Shown here in pieces: positions 15,901-26,799 of a DNA stretch of 64,000 nt. Source of the DNA: Polyporus tsugae. Taxonomy: Eukaryota > Basidiomycota > Agaricomycetes > Polyporales > Polyporaceae. Below the pieces are notes generated by a model. The model worked only from the letters and a program-made list of their open reading frames with translations. It did no database searches and was not told the origin of the DNA. The stretch is from NCBI GenBank assembly GCA_024305745.1, contig JAHRBS010000002.1, positions 1,116,001 to 1,180,000 of the forward strand. The letters run 5' to 3'. Each line of letters begins with the position of its first letter. The stretch's first letter is position 1. The position numbers and the translations under genes are program-made.

Positions 15901-16900
15901 CCTCCGAGCTACTAGTCTCAAACGACTGAAGTTCGAACTTCGGGAAGCCGATGGTCTTCAGACTGACCCTCCCTTACGTCGTCGGACCGACTCAACCCGC
16001 GATTCTGGGCTAGATCCAGAGTCATTGGATGTACCATATGTCGAAGGAATTCGACCGCCTTCACGTAAAGCCGCACTGGCACTAGTATTAGTGGGCCACA
16101 CTTCGGGCACAGTTCCAGAGGTCTGGACCAGACTTACTTAACTTTGCTTAAGACTGTATAGGAGCAAATAGAGACAGTCCGCCATTCCAGTGAATTTCGA
16201 ACCCAAACTTTCCTTGCAGTCCTGGGCATAGTCGGAATTAGTGTTTACAGCAAAGTTCAGCTACGTAATGAGCCGCTGAGAGCGCGTATGAAGACAAAGA
16301 AACCGACAAGTATGGCCCCCCTGCATTGCGCGGGATGGCAGAACTAACCAAGACTTGAATATATATGGGAAGGAGATGTCAAGCAGATCTAGAAGATATT
16401 AATGGGGGAGTGCCTTTCGAATAGAACGGCATTCAAAGTGGAAATGAAGAGGAAGTGCCCACTCAGAGAGTAGCATTAGGTCGAAGCGCAAAAACCCATT
16501 AAAAGCAATGCCATTAGAGGCGGGGTAACGTCGATTCAAACAGAACAACGAGCAACCGAACGAAGATCGTGATAGTCGTGAACTGAACATGGGATGGGGT
16601 ATGAGGCATAAAGCATATGAGCATGTGGTGGTATCAAAGTGTAGATGTCGAAAGAGACGTATGTATATATGTGTGCGTGCGTGCGCCAGCATCGCACTGG
16701 CAGTCCGCAGTTCTAAGCCCGTTCAACTCGTACAACACGACGCGAAACAAAACACGTACAGCAGCGGATGATAAATCAACACAAGGACCCAAAGACAGCA
16801 GCGGCGTGGGCGCGGGCCGATCCAAAACATGAGCATGAGAGACGGGAGACCCGGATAATTCCAGGGTCCTCGTTCGGAGACCAACGTGAATAGTGTTGAA
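12990..16900. other. Gene-poor region
   Basis: Nothing recognisable in 3.9 kb. Short open stretches exist on both strands but lack splice-supported continuity or motifs. Around 14470-14640 (-) a short frame contains VSVVGEGIDAISALTGL and CCIGCGALRRK, which resembles small basidiomycete proteins ending in a Cys/Arg tail, but the match is too weak to call. A 14-bp perfect palindrome (GAAGTTCGAACTTC) lies at 15928-15941. I saw no LTRs, transposase or reverse transcriptase. Confidence 0.4.
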
Positions 16901-16903
16901 CGT

Positions 16904-18557
16904 TTAGTTCTTGACGCGCAATAGCCCTTTCAGCGTCTTCCCGAGGCTCTTGACCTTCGCCTTCATCGACGTGCGATCCTGGCTCTTCTTTCCCTCCTGG
17001 AACGCAAAGTCGCCCGGCACGCCGTCCATCGAGCGGCTCCGCGCCAGGTCCATCCGCATCTCCGTCTCCCCGCTTACGGAGAACCCCACCCCGCCCGCGC
17101 TCGCCGACGTAAACAAAGCGGGCCGCGCGGTGTACGCGATCGCGAGCTGCGACGCGCGCGTCAGGGAGCCGTAACGCGGCTCATCGATGTCGAGCGAGCG
17201 CGTGCCGCGCTCGTACACGAGCGTCTGGCAGTGGAAGTCGAAGCTCGCGGAAGTGGGTGAAGGCATCGGCGACTCGGGCCGGGACATGTTCTTCCGAATC
17301 GCCGTGTACAAGGGCCGTTGCGGGTGCCCGAGCGGGATCTCGTCAGGAACTGGTGCTGGTCCAGGGGGAGGGCTGCCGAAACGGATGCTCCGCACCGTCT
17401 TGGACTGACGAGATCCCGGCAATGAGGGGGCGGTCGTGGCGGTCTTCGAACGTGGTGAAGATGGTGGAGACGTGAGGGTCGCAGTCTCACGGCGGCAGCT
17501 CGACACGCTGGAGTTGGAGCGTCGGCGCAGGTGACATGACGAGCGCTGTCGAAGAGCTGGCATGCGGCGCTTGTGGCGGAGACATGGCGTCGAGGAGTGG
17601 GAAATGGGAGAACAGGAGGCGGAGAGGCCGGAAGGCGGACGCTCACTGATGTGCATTATGGGAACATCTCCATTTAACATCCGTCCGCGGGGTATGGGTG
17701 GCGACGGTGGTCCAGGAGTTCGAGGACGTGAACTTCGTGACGATTGAGAGGGTGCGTCCCGTGATGTTCGTACCGACAGCGGTGGGATCGTGACAAGAGG
17801 TTCTGGCGTGGTGATTGACCTGCCCTCCGAGCGTGCTGCAGCAATTTGATCCAAGAACGGTTGCAAAGTCGGGTCCTTGAAAACATCAAAGTACGCAGGC
17901 GATGGTCAGAGACGACGGACAAGAGTACTGGGCGCGAAAATGGCGCGAAGAAAAGTGCGACTTACCTCAGTCGCGGTGGCAACGACATCGGTAGCAGAGT
18001 AAAGAGCGGCGTTGCGATGTCGGCGTCGCAAAGCTTCGCCTGCCTCGGCGACAGGGGCGCGGTCGGGTAGGCCGACCGATGACGTGCCTGCCTCATGTGG
18101 TATCGCGCCCCCGCGTGCATGCAAAAGGCCAGAACCGACGGCTCTTGGTATAGATACGCGAGCATTGGGCCCTCCAGCGTTTGTGGCGCGCTCGATTTTA
18201 GCAAGCTGCAACTTCTGGGCGTCGTTGAGGAGCATAGGCGAGCTGAGACGTCGGCGGACGAGAGAGACCGCGACCTGCGCGGCCACGTCGCACGTGGAAA
18301 GGCACCATGGACAAATTTTGCAGATCGTGTTGGTGAAACTGCAGTGGTGGCAAACGTACAGCTGCCGGCTCGCTGGGACTATCTGGAGGCATGGGAGCGA
18401 GTCGCACCTCTTGGGCTGAAAGGCGATATGGTGAGTCTCACGCAGCGGTGATAATGGACGAGCATGGTGAATAGAAGCGCACCTGTCTCCTTTTCCTGAA
18501 CTCCCTCAACAAGATCCGAGCACGGTCTGGTTCTTGGCTGGCGGTACGGGGCATCAT
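16904..18557 (-). CDS. Cys-motif, Ser/Pro-rich protein, unknown function
   Basis: Start ATG at 18557 (or 18554): MMPRTASQEPDRARILLREF. After an intron (CAG|GTGCGC to TTTCAG) comes a compact metal-binding-like motif, LYVCHHCSFTNTICKICPWC, spaced C-x2-C-x7-C-x2-C-x2-C. A basic helix follows (LLNDAQKLQLAKIERATNAG). A second intron ends TTTTCAAG, giving DPTLQPFLDQIAAARSEGR. The last 960 nt are a low-complexity Ser/Pro/Arg-rich region with phospho-site-like RSxS stretches, ending in a basic tail (KAKVKSLGKTLKGLLRVKN) before the stop at 16904. Total about 480 residues. It may be nuclear or cytoskeletal; no known domain is recognised. The intron joins are supported by frame continuity only. Confidence 0.65.
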
Positions 18558-19535
18558 GCAGCGTGTGGGGGTCGTAAAGTTCGTAGATCGTGAGAGTCGT
18601 AAAGGCGTAGATGGCGGTTCTCAGTATCTAGAGCATACGACAAGCATAGGGGTTGTGAAGGCGATAAAAGCGGATAAGAGCTGCGGGTGAGCGATGGAGA
18701 CTGTTGGCGTCGGCAAATGGGCCCCTATCTGGGTCGCGAACGGTGAAGGAGATCCGAGTCGCGAGGAAGGTGAGGGTGGCTGTCGCGTTGGTAGCTGGAG
18801 AATATATGAGGGGAGGTTGGCGACGGGGGTCTGACTTGAATGGAGGCCAGGACAAACTACAAGGGGGGGAGGGATGGCTGGGCAGAGTCGGTCCATGAGA
18901 GAGCCATGAGCTCCGGTTTGAGAGAGGCTCGTGCAGTCCATGCTGCATTCCTCTCCCCAAATGAAGATCCCCGCACCCTCGGCATCCGCGCCGGTTTCCA
19001 AATCACGCTCATCGCCGAGTGGCGGTGTCTCCTCGTGCCTGTCGACGCCAACTTCAAGGCCAACAGACACTCGAGCATGTCCTACTGTAGTCTACACGTA
19101 CAAGTAAACCCATTAAAGTGTCAGACGACCGCGTATACAATCATTATTTTTACAGGCATTTTTTTTAATCGGAGGAACGAGCCTCCGCAAGTAAATTAGC
19201 TCGGTCCCTGTGCCTCCCGACCGCCATGCCAAATTCGACCATCCCTGAGTTTGACAACGTCGACTTTCGCCGTCTCATTGGTATGAGCATGTCGTCAAAT
19301 AGAGACAAACATAGTTCATCCTGACCAGAATCAAGAAGATTGTGCTATCCGAAGAGGAAGCTGTGAACCTCTCTTTGGTGTGGCACATTAATATTAAAAG
19401 GGACTCTTCTGAATCAGTCCTGCTCAATCGACGAGAAACTTCATGTGAAACGTTTCTCGGACCGCATATCCCACATTGAATAAATGCATTCGCAATGTTC
19501 ACCAAGTAACGAAAATGAAGTTCCGCAGCGAGCTC

Positions 19536-19565
19536 GTTCAAACGTTCATCCGTGAACGTTTGAAC
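19536..19565. repeat. Perfect 13-bp inverted repeat, 4-nt loop
   Basis: The arms GTTCAAACGTTCA and TGAACGTTTGAAC flank TCCG. It would form a stable DNA or RNA hairpin. A weaker 8-bp pair (CGAGAAAC / GTTTCTCG) sits about 100 bp to the left. Confidence 0.75.
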
Positions 19566-20129
19566 TTCGATCGACTCGCGTGGTAGTACTGACATCCATC
19601 TGAAAAGAACGCCTACGCATATTCTATACGCTCGGGGGCACTATGTGTCTTCTTACCTTGCGCTCCTCTGCAAGATCGGCGCCGGGTTATCGGAACCCTC
19701 GCCGAACCGACTCGGAGCATGCCTCCCTGCGCGCAATGCCGCAAATTCCTCCTACCGTACATCCCTTCGCCGAAGGCGATCATTAGTCCTCGAACGAGCA
19801 CTTTGCCAGTATCCCGTTGAAAGTCCGCCCAAAGAAGTGTCACATAGCGCCCCAAACATCCACATCCTTTCGACGAGGTCTCCAGGAACGAGGGGATGCG
19901 ACCACAAGCCACCAGGTCGAGAGCCCCACCGCCAGATCTGACGACGAATAAGTCAAGTACGCTTCGTTGAGTCCTGCACCGACCCCGAAGCATAGAAGAC
20001 CCGAGGTGTGACGCATAGCGAACCCGACGAGGACCCAATTTGGGGGCCCAAACTACAAAGAGGTCCACTAAAGGCTTCCGCCGGTATGCGTCGAACATGT
20101 TGAGCCGCACCAGGAAGGGCCAAGCGAGT

Positions 20130-20155
20130 TTTACGACGTCCATCGACGTCGTAAA
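20130..20155. repeat. Perfect 11-bp inverted repeat, 4-nt loop
   Basis: The arms TTTACGACGTC and GACGTCGTAAA flank CATC. Each arm contains the self-complementary GACGTC core known as a bZIP/ATF-type target, so it could be a protein site or a hairpin. Confidence 0.7.
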
Positions 20156-21022
20156 GTCAACCAAGGCCGCCCACAATGGAAGCAGTTGGCAGCCGGCGGG
20201 TCGAATGTAAGCCTGCGAATGCGTACAGTAAGCTCAGAGTTGGCGCTCCCAGCGGCTCGACGCCTCACCAACGTTCTTCTAATGCTCGCGGACTGCCCAG
20301 AGCGTGCAGCGCGCAGTCGGAACTTTGAGCTAGAAGAGCATCCAGGCATCGAACCCATCGACCGTAAGGAGGTAGGACGATCCGGAATCGCGTACCGCGC
20401 CCGGCGTTCAAGTTCGCGGGGTGGCGAGGGAGCCGGGATCCTCGCTCCCTGCCGCATGGAGGAAGGACGGGTCCGTCGGGGTGCCGTCGCTGCCTTCGAA
20501 CTATGTCGCTCGTCCCGCAGGACAGGATAGCTTCGGGATGATCCAAGTAACTGTAAATGCATGAGTGAACCAACCAGACGGCGAGCACCAGGCATACACT
20601 CACCCTAGGCTATTGCAATCGTCTTCATCCGGCGAATGTCGGGAGCGAGTTGAAGCTCTACGTCTTCAGCTGATCCACCTTCGCTAACACCGTTCGTGGA
20701 AGTAAGATGACCGTCCGTACGTGCAAAGGAATTGCCAGCATTCAACTCGTCGAAGCGAGCCGACATGTCGCAGGATCTTACCACACCGACCCCAAAGGGT
20801 GAGAGTAAACGCAGGCAATAGTATTACTGAATAACGATGCATAGTGCAGTCGACGCAACGCAGCGCAATGTCTGTGCGCAAACCAAACTCGTACCCCACC
20901 ATCGAAGCCCTCTGCAACCAATCGTCAGCATGCCCCCAAAGGACCAGCCACACGCGAGAGGCTCCAGGTATCTTCATCCAAGATATATCCCATCGTGAAT
21001 CATGAATGCCAAGCCCAGCGGC

Positions 21023-22960
21023 TCAGACGAAGAGCGCGATCGCGCCGCGCCCCTCGTCGTTCTTCCACTCGCCCTGCACACGCACCCCGTAGTGCACCCG
21101 CCCGCACCCAGCGACGGGGCACTTCCACCCGTGCTCCGCCTCGATGGCCGGCTTCGTCCCAACCCTCGCCTTCCCCTTACCTTTCCCCTTCCCGCGTCCT
21201 GCTCCCGAACCCGTACCTGATCCTGAGGCTGAACCCGAGGAGGCCGCATGGGCATAGCGCTGACTCCTCCGCGTCGGCGACAGGTGAGGGTATGTCGCTG
21301 CAGTCGACGTCTCCTGGGGCGCTGCGTCCGCAGCGGCGGCGAGGCGGGCGTGTGAGCGCAAGCGCGATCGTATCGAGTTGCCCTCTGAAGCGGGCTCTGC
21401 AAGGCGCGCTCGCTTGGACGGCGACTCTAGAGGCTCCACAGCTTTGCGTTTGCCCTTCCTGTCCGCAATGGGGACCGCGAGCTCGTCTGGCTGAACGTCA
21501 GAACGCGGCTCCGCCTGGGACGCGTCCGTGTCCAAGTCGGGATCGGCGCGGGCCTTGCCTTTGCCTTTGACGGGCTCCTCCTCAACAGGAGCGAGCGGAG
21601 ACGACGGCGGAGCATAGAGCTCTGCGATACACTCGCCATCCAGCATATGCCCACAGCGAAGCGCCCACACGCGGCACTTCTTGCGCTCATCCTCCGTAGC
21701 ACCGTGTGGCGCACCGAGTACCAGTGGATCAAGGCAACGAGCGCAAACGAGCGTCGTCTCGACAGCGGTCGCGCTGGATGACGAGCTCCCAGCATGGCTC
21801 GGTCCCGCCTCATCCTCGTCGAGGACGATAATTGGGGATGGCGATCCCGGGCCAAACGCCGACGTCTGTTCCCCCTCCGACGGGGCGAAGTCGTGTGTGA
21901 AGCCGGGCCCCGCTTTGTTTGGATGGGTGTACTCGGGCTTCCAATGGATAGGCTTCTCGAGCATGCTGCGGTGGAGGTTCCCAAGCGGGGGAAGCAGGTC
22001 AAACAGCATATCGTCATCGCTCGCGGGCGACAGATTGCGGCCAATCTCCACATCGGGCTCGTCGAATGCCCACGGCCACAACCGCTGCCAACGCGTCCTC
22101 CCAGATCCGGCTCCAGGGGTGCTTTCTGGCGCGCCAGAATCTGCGAGACCACTTGTCATGCGACGGAACATCTCCGTAAAGGAAGGCAGGTTGAATGCGT
22201 TGCTGCGGGCGTCCCGTTCTCGGCGGTTCGCCTCCTCCAAAGCGCTCTGGCGGTTGAGGGCGAGGATGGCGCCGCCGAAGCCCATTGCGGGCTGGTGGTG
22301 GGACCTCGGTGCAGCTCCGAACGCGTGCCGAGGGGGGAGTTGGGGAAGAATACGAGCCTCGAAGGGAAGAGGATCCGCGCGAGGACGAATGCTTGGGGGT
22401 GGGTTGGGGGCCTGATACGCTGGTCTCTGGCGTCGTCTGAGAAGGGATGACTGGGAGGCTAGGTGTGGAGGTAAAGCGGGAACAGCAGGGGTACTGCCTC
22501 TCTGAGTGCGTGGTGGTGGTGGAGAGACGAGGCGGGAGCGTGTCACTGCAACCACCTCAGTACCATGGCGCATAGACAAAGCAGACAAAAATGTCGACTC
22601 ACTATTGGAGCGCAGCGCGCGGCTCGAAGAGGATGAAGGGCCTCCTTCATCGTCGCTTTCAAGAAAAATGATATCGTCGGATATTGCCCTAGAAGAAGGA
22701 CCTGCCTGGGCGCCACTGCTTGTGTGTGAGCGCCTCCCGCCAGTAGAGGAGGTAGACGACGCTCGAAACCCCATATACGCAAGACCATCTTCAGCCAACC
22801 TATCCGCTAGTCTTCTTGGAGATCCTTGATTCGCCGCTCGACGGAAGCCTGAACAAACAATGCCGTCGCTACCGTCGTCTTCCAGAGCGTCGACATCGAT
22901 AACCTCCTGGCTGAGGGTGGGTAGTGGCAACGGGGCCACCATAGTCTGTGTGGCCGACAT
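21023..22960 (-). CDS. Divergent RING-type zinc finger protein, probable E3 ubiquitin ligase
   Basis: Single open frame of about 645 residues from the ATG at 22960 to a TGA at 21023. The N-terminal 400 residues are largely disordered, with acidic and Ser-rich stretches (DVDALEDDGSDGIV, FLESDDEGGPSSSSS), some resembling SUMO-interaction motifs (IIFLESDD, PIIVLDEDEAG). Then comes a split RING-like set: CARCLDPL, later VWALRCGHMLDGECIAELY, then about 150 residues of basic disordered insert (GKRKAVEPLESPSKRARL), and finally WKCPVAGCGRVHYGVRVQGE. The paired Cys and CGH order fits a RING with a long insertion between zinc ligands. Role inferred: nuclear ubiquitin ligase acting on SUMO-linked or chromatin proteins. 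It is divergent from the aldo-keto reductase at 23597 with a shared 640-bp upstream region. Confidence 0.7.
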   Translation of the reverse strand: MSATQTMVAPLPLPTLSQEVIDVDALEDDGSDGIVCSGFRRAANQGSPRRLADRLAEDGLAYMGFRASSTSSTGGRRSHTSSGAQAGPSSRAISDDIIFLESDDEGGPSSSSSRALRSNSESTFLSALSMRHGTEVVAVTRSRLVSPPPPRTQRGSTPAVPALPPHLASQSSLLRRRQRPAYQAPNPPPSIRPRADPLPFEARILPQLPPRHAFGAAPRSHHQPAMGFGGAILALNRQSALEEANRRERDARSNAFNLPSFTEMFRRMTSGLADSGAPESTPGAGSGRTRWQRLWPWAFDEPDVEIGRNLSPASDDDMLFDLLPPLGNLHRSMLEKPIHWKPEYTHPNKAGPGFTHDFAPSEGEQTSAFGPGSPSPIIVLDEDEAGPSHAGSSSSSATAVETTLVCARCLDPLVLGAPHGATEDERKKCRVWALRCGHMLDGECIAELYAPPSSPLAPVEEEPVKGKGKARADPDLDTDASQAEPRSDVQPDELAVPIADRKGKRKAVEPLESPSKRARLAEPASEGNSIRSRLRSHARLAAAADAAPQETSTAATYPHLSPTRRSQRYAHAASSGSASGSGTGSGAGRGKGKGKGKARVGTKPAIEAEHGWKCPVAGCGRVHYGVRVQGEWKNDEGRGAIALFV

Positions 22961-23596
22961 GGCAAGCTGGGGTGTGTGTTGGTGGGTCAATGAGGTGGTC
23001 GAAGATGTGAAATAGCGAGAGTAGAGTTGTAGAGACGGGCAAGACAGTCAGGAGAACGACCCATGCAGCGTCGAATGATGACAAATCGCTTTGTTTGGGC
23101 ATTCTCCAGCGTGATTACGTAACCCACACCAACATGATCTGCCACTAAATCATGTTTGTTCCCCATTGCTCCTCGCCTCACTGGGCTTGGTTGAGTCACG
23201 ATTGCTCACCGCTTGTTCCATCTGGGCAGGAAAAAGCACCAATACGGACTGGTGGCGGGTTGTCGTTATGGAATTTTATGGGATCGCGTCAAAGACTCCG
23301 AACATGTAATTCTGGGCCTCAGGCTGAGACTGCACGATGACTCCTGCATTGAGTCAAAAGATCGATTACACTGAGCCATTGTTCTGACACGATCGCCGCC
23401 GAAAACGGGAGGCAGTTGGTGGTTGACCTGGTGTTGTGGACATCACCTTACCACCAACAGCACGTTGACAGTCGTCGCGCGTCAGGTGCAAAATTTCCGC
23501 ACAGTCGACAAGCATCGGCGTTAGTGGATGTACGTATACCTCTAAGATCTTGAACGTGAACTCGATCGCGAGCTACTCTCTTCTCTTACTGTCGAC

Positions 23597-25034
23597 ATGG
23601 CTCTAATGGCACAGCCGAAGGTGAAGGTGAGGCTTGAAGATATATCGATGGCTCTGCAGCCCCAGCTCGTCGTCCTGGGGGGTCGCCGCGTACACTGACC
23701 AAAGGCACATGCCCTCCACACGCACCAGCTGCACGACGGAAATGAGGTCCCCGCCATCGGCTTCGGTGCGTGATCCACCTCCGCTGCGGTGGCTGGTCTC
23801 CGTTCATTTAACATGAACACGGGCTTCTGTGCAGGTACTTACGAGATGGAAGGCGAAGAAGTCTACAATGCAGTCCGGTGGGCCCTCGAGGTGCGTTGTA
23901 ATACCCTGTTTGACAAGGTTTTGCGCACAACGTGGCGGACGGCGACGCTGACCATTCACTCGGGTTATTTCTTCTGTGACAGGCGGGATATCGCCACATC
24001 GTACGTGCCTTCAGCTCACGAGCACTGCCGCCGCTTGGACTCGCTATTGTCAGGGTATTACTGAGATTGTCCATGGCCGTTCCGCGTTGCCGGGTTTTCT
24101 CCCATGCAGGATTCCGCAGAGTGGTATGAGAACGAGAAAGAGGTCGGACGCGCGATCCTAGACTGGTGCAAAGAGACCAGTACGCCCCGCGAGGCGATCT
24201 TCTACACCACCAAACTCAAGTACAATAGCGGCTATGCAAACGCAAGGGCAGCGATGAAGAAATCGCTAGAGGACTGTGGATTGGGCTACATCGACCTCTA
24301 TCTCCTCCACGGGCCGATCGGTGGCCCCAAGATGCGTCTGGAGAGCTGGAAAGCCGCGATCGACAGCAAGAAGGAGGGCCTCTTCCGAAGCATCGGCGTG
24401 AGCTGCTTCTCCATTCGCCACCTCTCGGAGATCATCGATGCGGGTCTCGAGGTGCCCACGGTCAACCAGGTCTGTGAACCCCCGCGATTGAACGCCGAAC
24501 CGGGCTGAGAACGCGCGGGCAGATTGACCTGCACCCTTTCATGACGAGGACGGAAATTGTTGCGTTCTGCCGCAAACATAACATCGCCTTGGAGGTACGG
24601 TCTGTGCCGCGTCAGAACCGCGCGCATCGGTTTCTGACATGGTCGTGCGCGTGCTGCAGGCGTGGGCGCCCCTGGTGCGTGGTCTTCGGTTCCGCCATTC
24701 AAAGATCGTCGCTCTCGCCGAAAAGTACAAGAAAGACCCCGCACACGTTTTGTTGCGGTGGTCTTTTCAGAAGGCGCGTGATATCGTGCCTGTCGCGAGC
24801 ACTGAGCGAAATTGACGGCCTTTTGCATGCAGGGGTTCATTGCGATTCCGAAGTCTGCGAAGAAGAGTCGCATTGAGTCCAACCTGAGCGTGTTTGATTT
24901 CGAACTCACCGGAGAAGAAATTACCGAGCTGGATGCATTGGACGAATGTGCGTTTTTCTCCTGGCCTACGTAACGCGTCTAACAGTTCTTCTTTAGATCT
25001 GGTCACCGATTGGGATCCCGTTAACGAGCCGTGA
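23597..25034 (+). CDS. Aldo-keto reductase
   Basis: NAD(P)H-dependent reductase of aldehydes or ketones, (beta/alpha)8 barrel. Starts MALMAQPKVK (ATG 23597); splicing removes an early intron to give LHDGNEVPAIGFGTYEMEG. Small exons follow: EAGYRHI, then DSAEWYENEKEVGRAILDWC. The catalytic tetrad is visible: Asp and Tyr in DSAEWY, Lys in FYTTKLKYNSGY, His in IDLYLLHGP. Later exons read IDLHPFMTRTEIVAFCRKHN, AWAPLVRG, DPAHVLLRWSFQK, GFIAIPKSAKKSRIESNLSV (the cofactor 2'-phosphate loop) and LVTDWDPVNEP, with a stop at 25034. Eight or so exons, no defect. Its end is 100 bp from the convergent arrestin-like gene. It could serve the terpenoid locus 4 kb away or general carbonyl detoxification; the sequence does not decide. 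Confidence 0.92.
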
Positions 25035-25135
25035 ACGCGTGAACGTGAACAGTCAAGTTGGGATCGACAAAATTGCTGGACCAATATTTTATCAAGGGTA
25101 TACATAGCACTACAAGACAAGATGCGATAAACGTG

Positions 25136-26789
25136 TCAGCTAATGTTGTACTCGGGCGGGATATAGGATCGTGGGCGAGCTCCCGGAGAGAGAGAGGTGA
25201 CAATATTGATCGGTTCTGTGAGAAACGCATTCTTCGACGATACTGTCGGCGCGAATCCTACCGCGCTGAACGATGTGAATGCCAACTCGTACTTGCAAGG
25301 TAACGATTTAAAATTGAAAGACTATCGCAAGGGAAGGACAGCAGCATACCTCATGACCGTAGTGGAGGATCTGGCAAGCGGGAGCAAGATCCTCTGGCAC
25401 AAGCAATTCCCCCGCGAACGTTCGTACGGAAGTTGGTGTACCTGCGGTACTAATTTTCCACCACTTGGCCATTGCTCTGATTTGAGTCTTCATCGTGACC
25501 AGGGCAGAAAGCCGTCGTGAAAAACGCAGGTGATTGTCGTCGCCGAATGTAGTGCGCTGGACAAGTGCAAGGGATATGGACTGCGCCGTGACAAGGTCAA
25601 GAAATTGCTCGTTGTTGCTGCCTATGGACATCATAAGATGTAGAGGGGCGCCTCGGGTATAAGTGAGCTACATGGAGACACTCAACGACGGGGTAAGGGT
25701 GACAGAAGCATGTCGCTGCTTACAGGACGGGTGATGGACAGCTGGTGACGTTCACTTAGTGTACATAATGACGGGCAAGATATCGAGCCACGAACCGTAC
25801 ATAGTACCCCCACCGGTATTTTCTTGAAGAGAAGGCCGTTCAGCTTCATAGGCTCAAGCGTCTTCCAGCCTTCAGGGTCGCCGTCCGGTCCAACGATCGC
25901 TGTGTCTTGCTGATACGTGAGCTGGCGCAGAATGGTGGGGGGGCTCGGTCGCGCGAGAGGAACATAGTCAAAGGGGACAACGAGCCTGCTCTTCCCTCAG
26001 CGGCATGTAAGTGGGCGTGAGGTTAAATCGTACTTGCTGCCTTTGTGGAATCCGCCCCTATTCACCCGGACGACGAGAGAATATTGGATGTTGACACTTG
26101 ATTGCTCGTCGCGAAAACTAGGAGGCAGACGGTAACTCTGCCGCTCCGTTTCCCCGCCTGGCGTGATTGACGACAGGATGCTGACGCCTTTGGGGAGCCT
26201 GAATGAATATGGCCAGTCATAGCGACCCTTCAGCCTTCCCCTCCTCCTAGTGATGGCTAGGGAGGATTCTGAGCTTTCCGGCGGTTTGTCGGCGGCTGAG
26301 TAAATGGTCTGGGACATGTGGAGGAAGTGGGACGTAGAGTGTGAGAAAATCGTGAGCCGTCCGTATAACTATGACACGGGTGAGCTTAATGGTTCGGACA
26401 GTCAAACAGAGCCTTGAAGCAGGGTTTCGAGAAGCATTCGATGGATAGCTGAAGATGGGACATAACCATACATGCAGTATGACTACACTCACGTCGATTG
26501 AAATATCGTCAACTAGTTCCTCCTTCTCCATCTGCAGCTTCAAGGACCCAGTGACATTCCCGCCCTGGAAGAACGTCGGTGCGGCGTCCGCAGTTGTAGC
26601 ACGACTGGTCATGGTCAACGTCAGCCACTGTTCGCCTGTCTTCCTGGTGAGGTGGAAGCGATGCAGTCGATCTGCAGCGGGGACATCCCACTCGGCGCTG
26701 ATCGTGCGAGCGTAGTCGGGCAGAGGTTGTGATATGTCAAGTTGGGATGCGGCTACAGAGCCTAAAGGATAGGAAGGGGGCATAGCCAT
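25136..26789 (-). CDS. Arrestin-like domain protein
   Basis: Basidiomycete arrestin-fold protein; relatives act as adaptors that bring ubiquitin ligases to membrane transporters. The ATG at 26789 gives MAMPPSYPLGSVAASQLDIS, then the N-lobe strands (GEQWLTLTMTSRA, GNVTGSLKLQMEKEELVDD). The middle exon (26317-26010) reads GRYDWPYSFRLPKGVSILSS, SYRLPPSFRDEQSSVNIQYS and LVVRVNRGGFHKGSK, the typical LPPSF and I-x-Y-x-L-V-V-R arrestin core. Further exons read YVPLARPSPPTILRQLTYQQ and LALVQRTTFGDDNHLRFSR, then WWKISTAGTPTSVRTFAGEL. The last exon starts after TTGCAAG and ends SLSPGARPRSYIPPEYNIS, with a TGA at 25136. No PPxY motif was noticed. Fold assignment is by my recognition of the core strands and tail. 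Confidence 0.75.
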
Positions 26790-26799
26790 TTTGTCCTCA

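Larger units (their letters stand above)
18620..21000. other. No recognised gene; hairpin-bearing region
   Basis: Short frames only. On the minus strand about 19480-19595 there is a protein-like stretch, VQTFTDERLNELAAELHFRY, and 19.6-20.6 kb is open for long runs in several frames without a motif. The region holds two perfect inverted repeats, listed separately. It may contain an unrecognised or decayed gene. Confidence 0.3.

Noticed and set aside
15928..15941. 14-bp perfect palindrome GAAGTTCGAACTTC
   Set aside because: Short, loop-free and isolated; could be chance, so it is only mentioned in the gene-poor entry.
20131..20595. 154-codon minus-strand ORF
   Set aside because: Overlaps open frames on both strands in GC-rich DNA; no domain, and basic low-complexity composition.
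21681..22450. Plus-strand ORFs of 218-244 codons
   Set aside because: Antisense shadow of the GC-rich RING gene.
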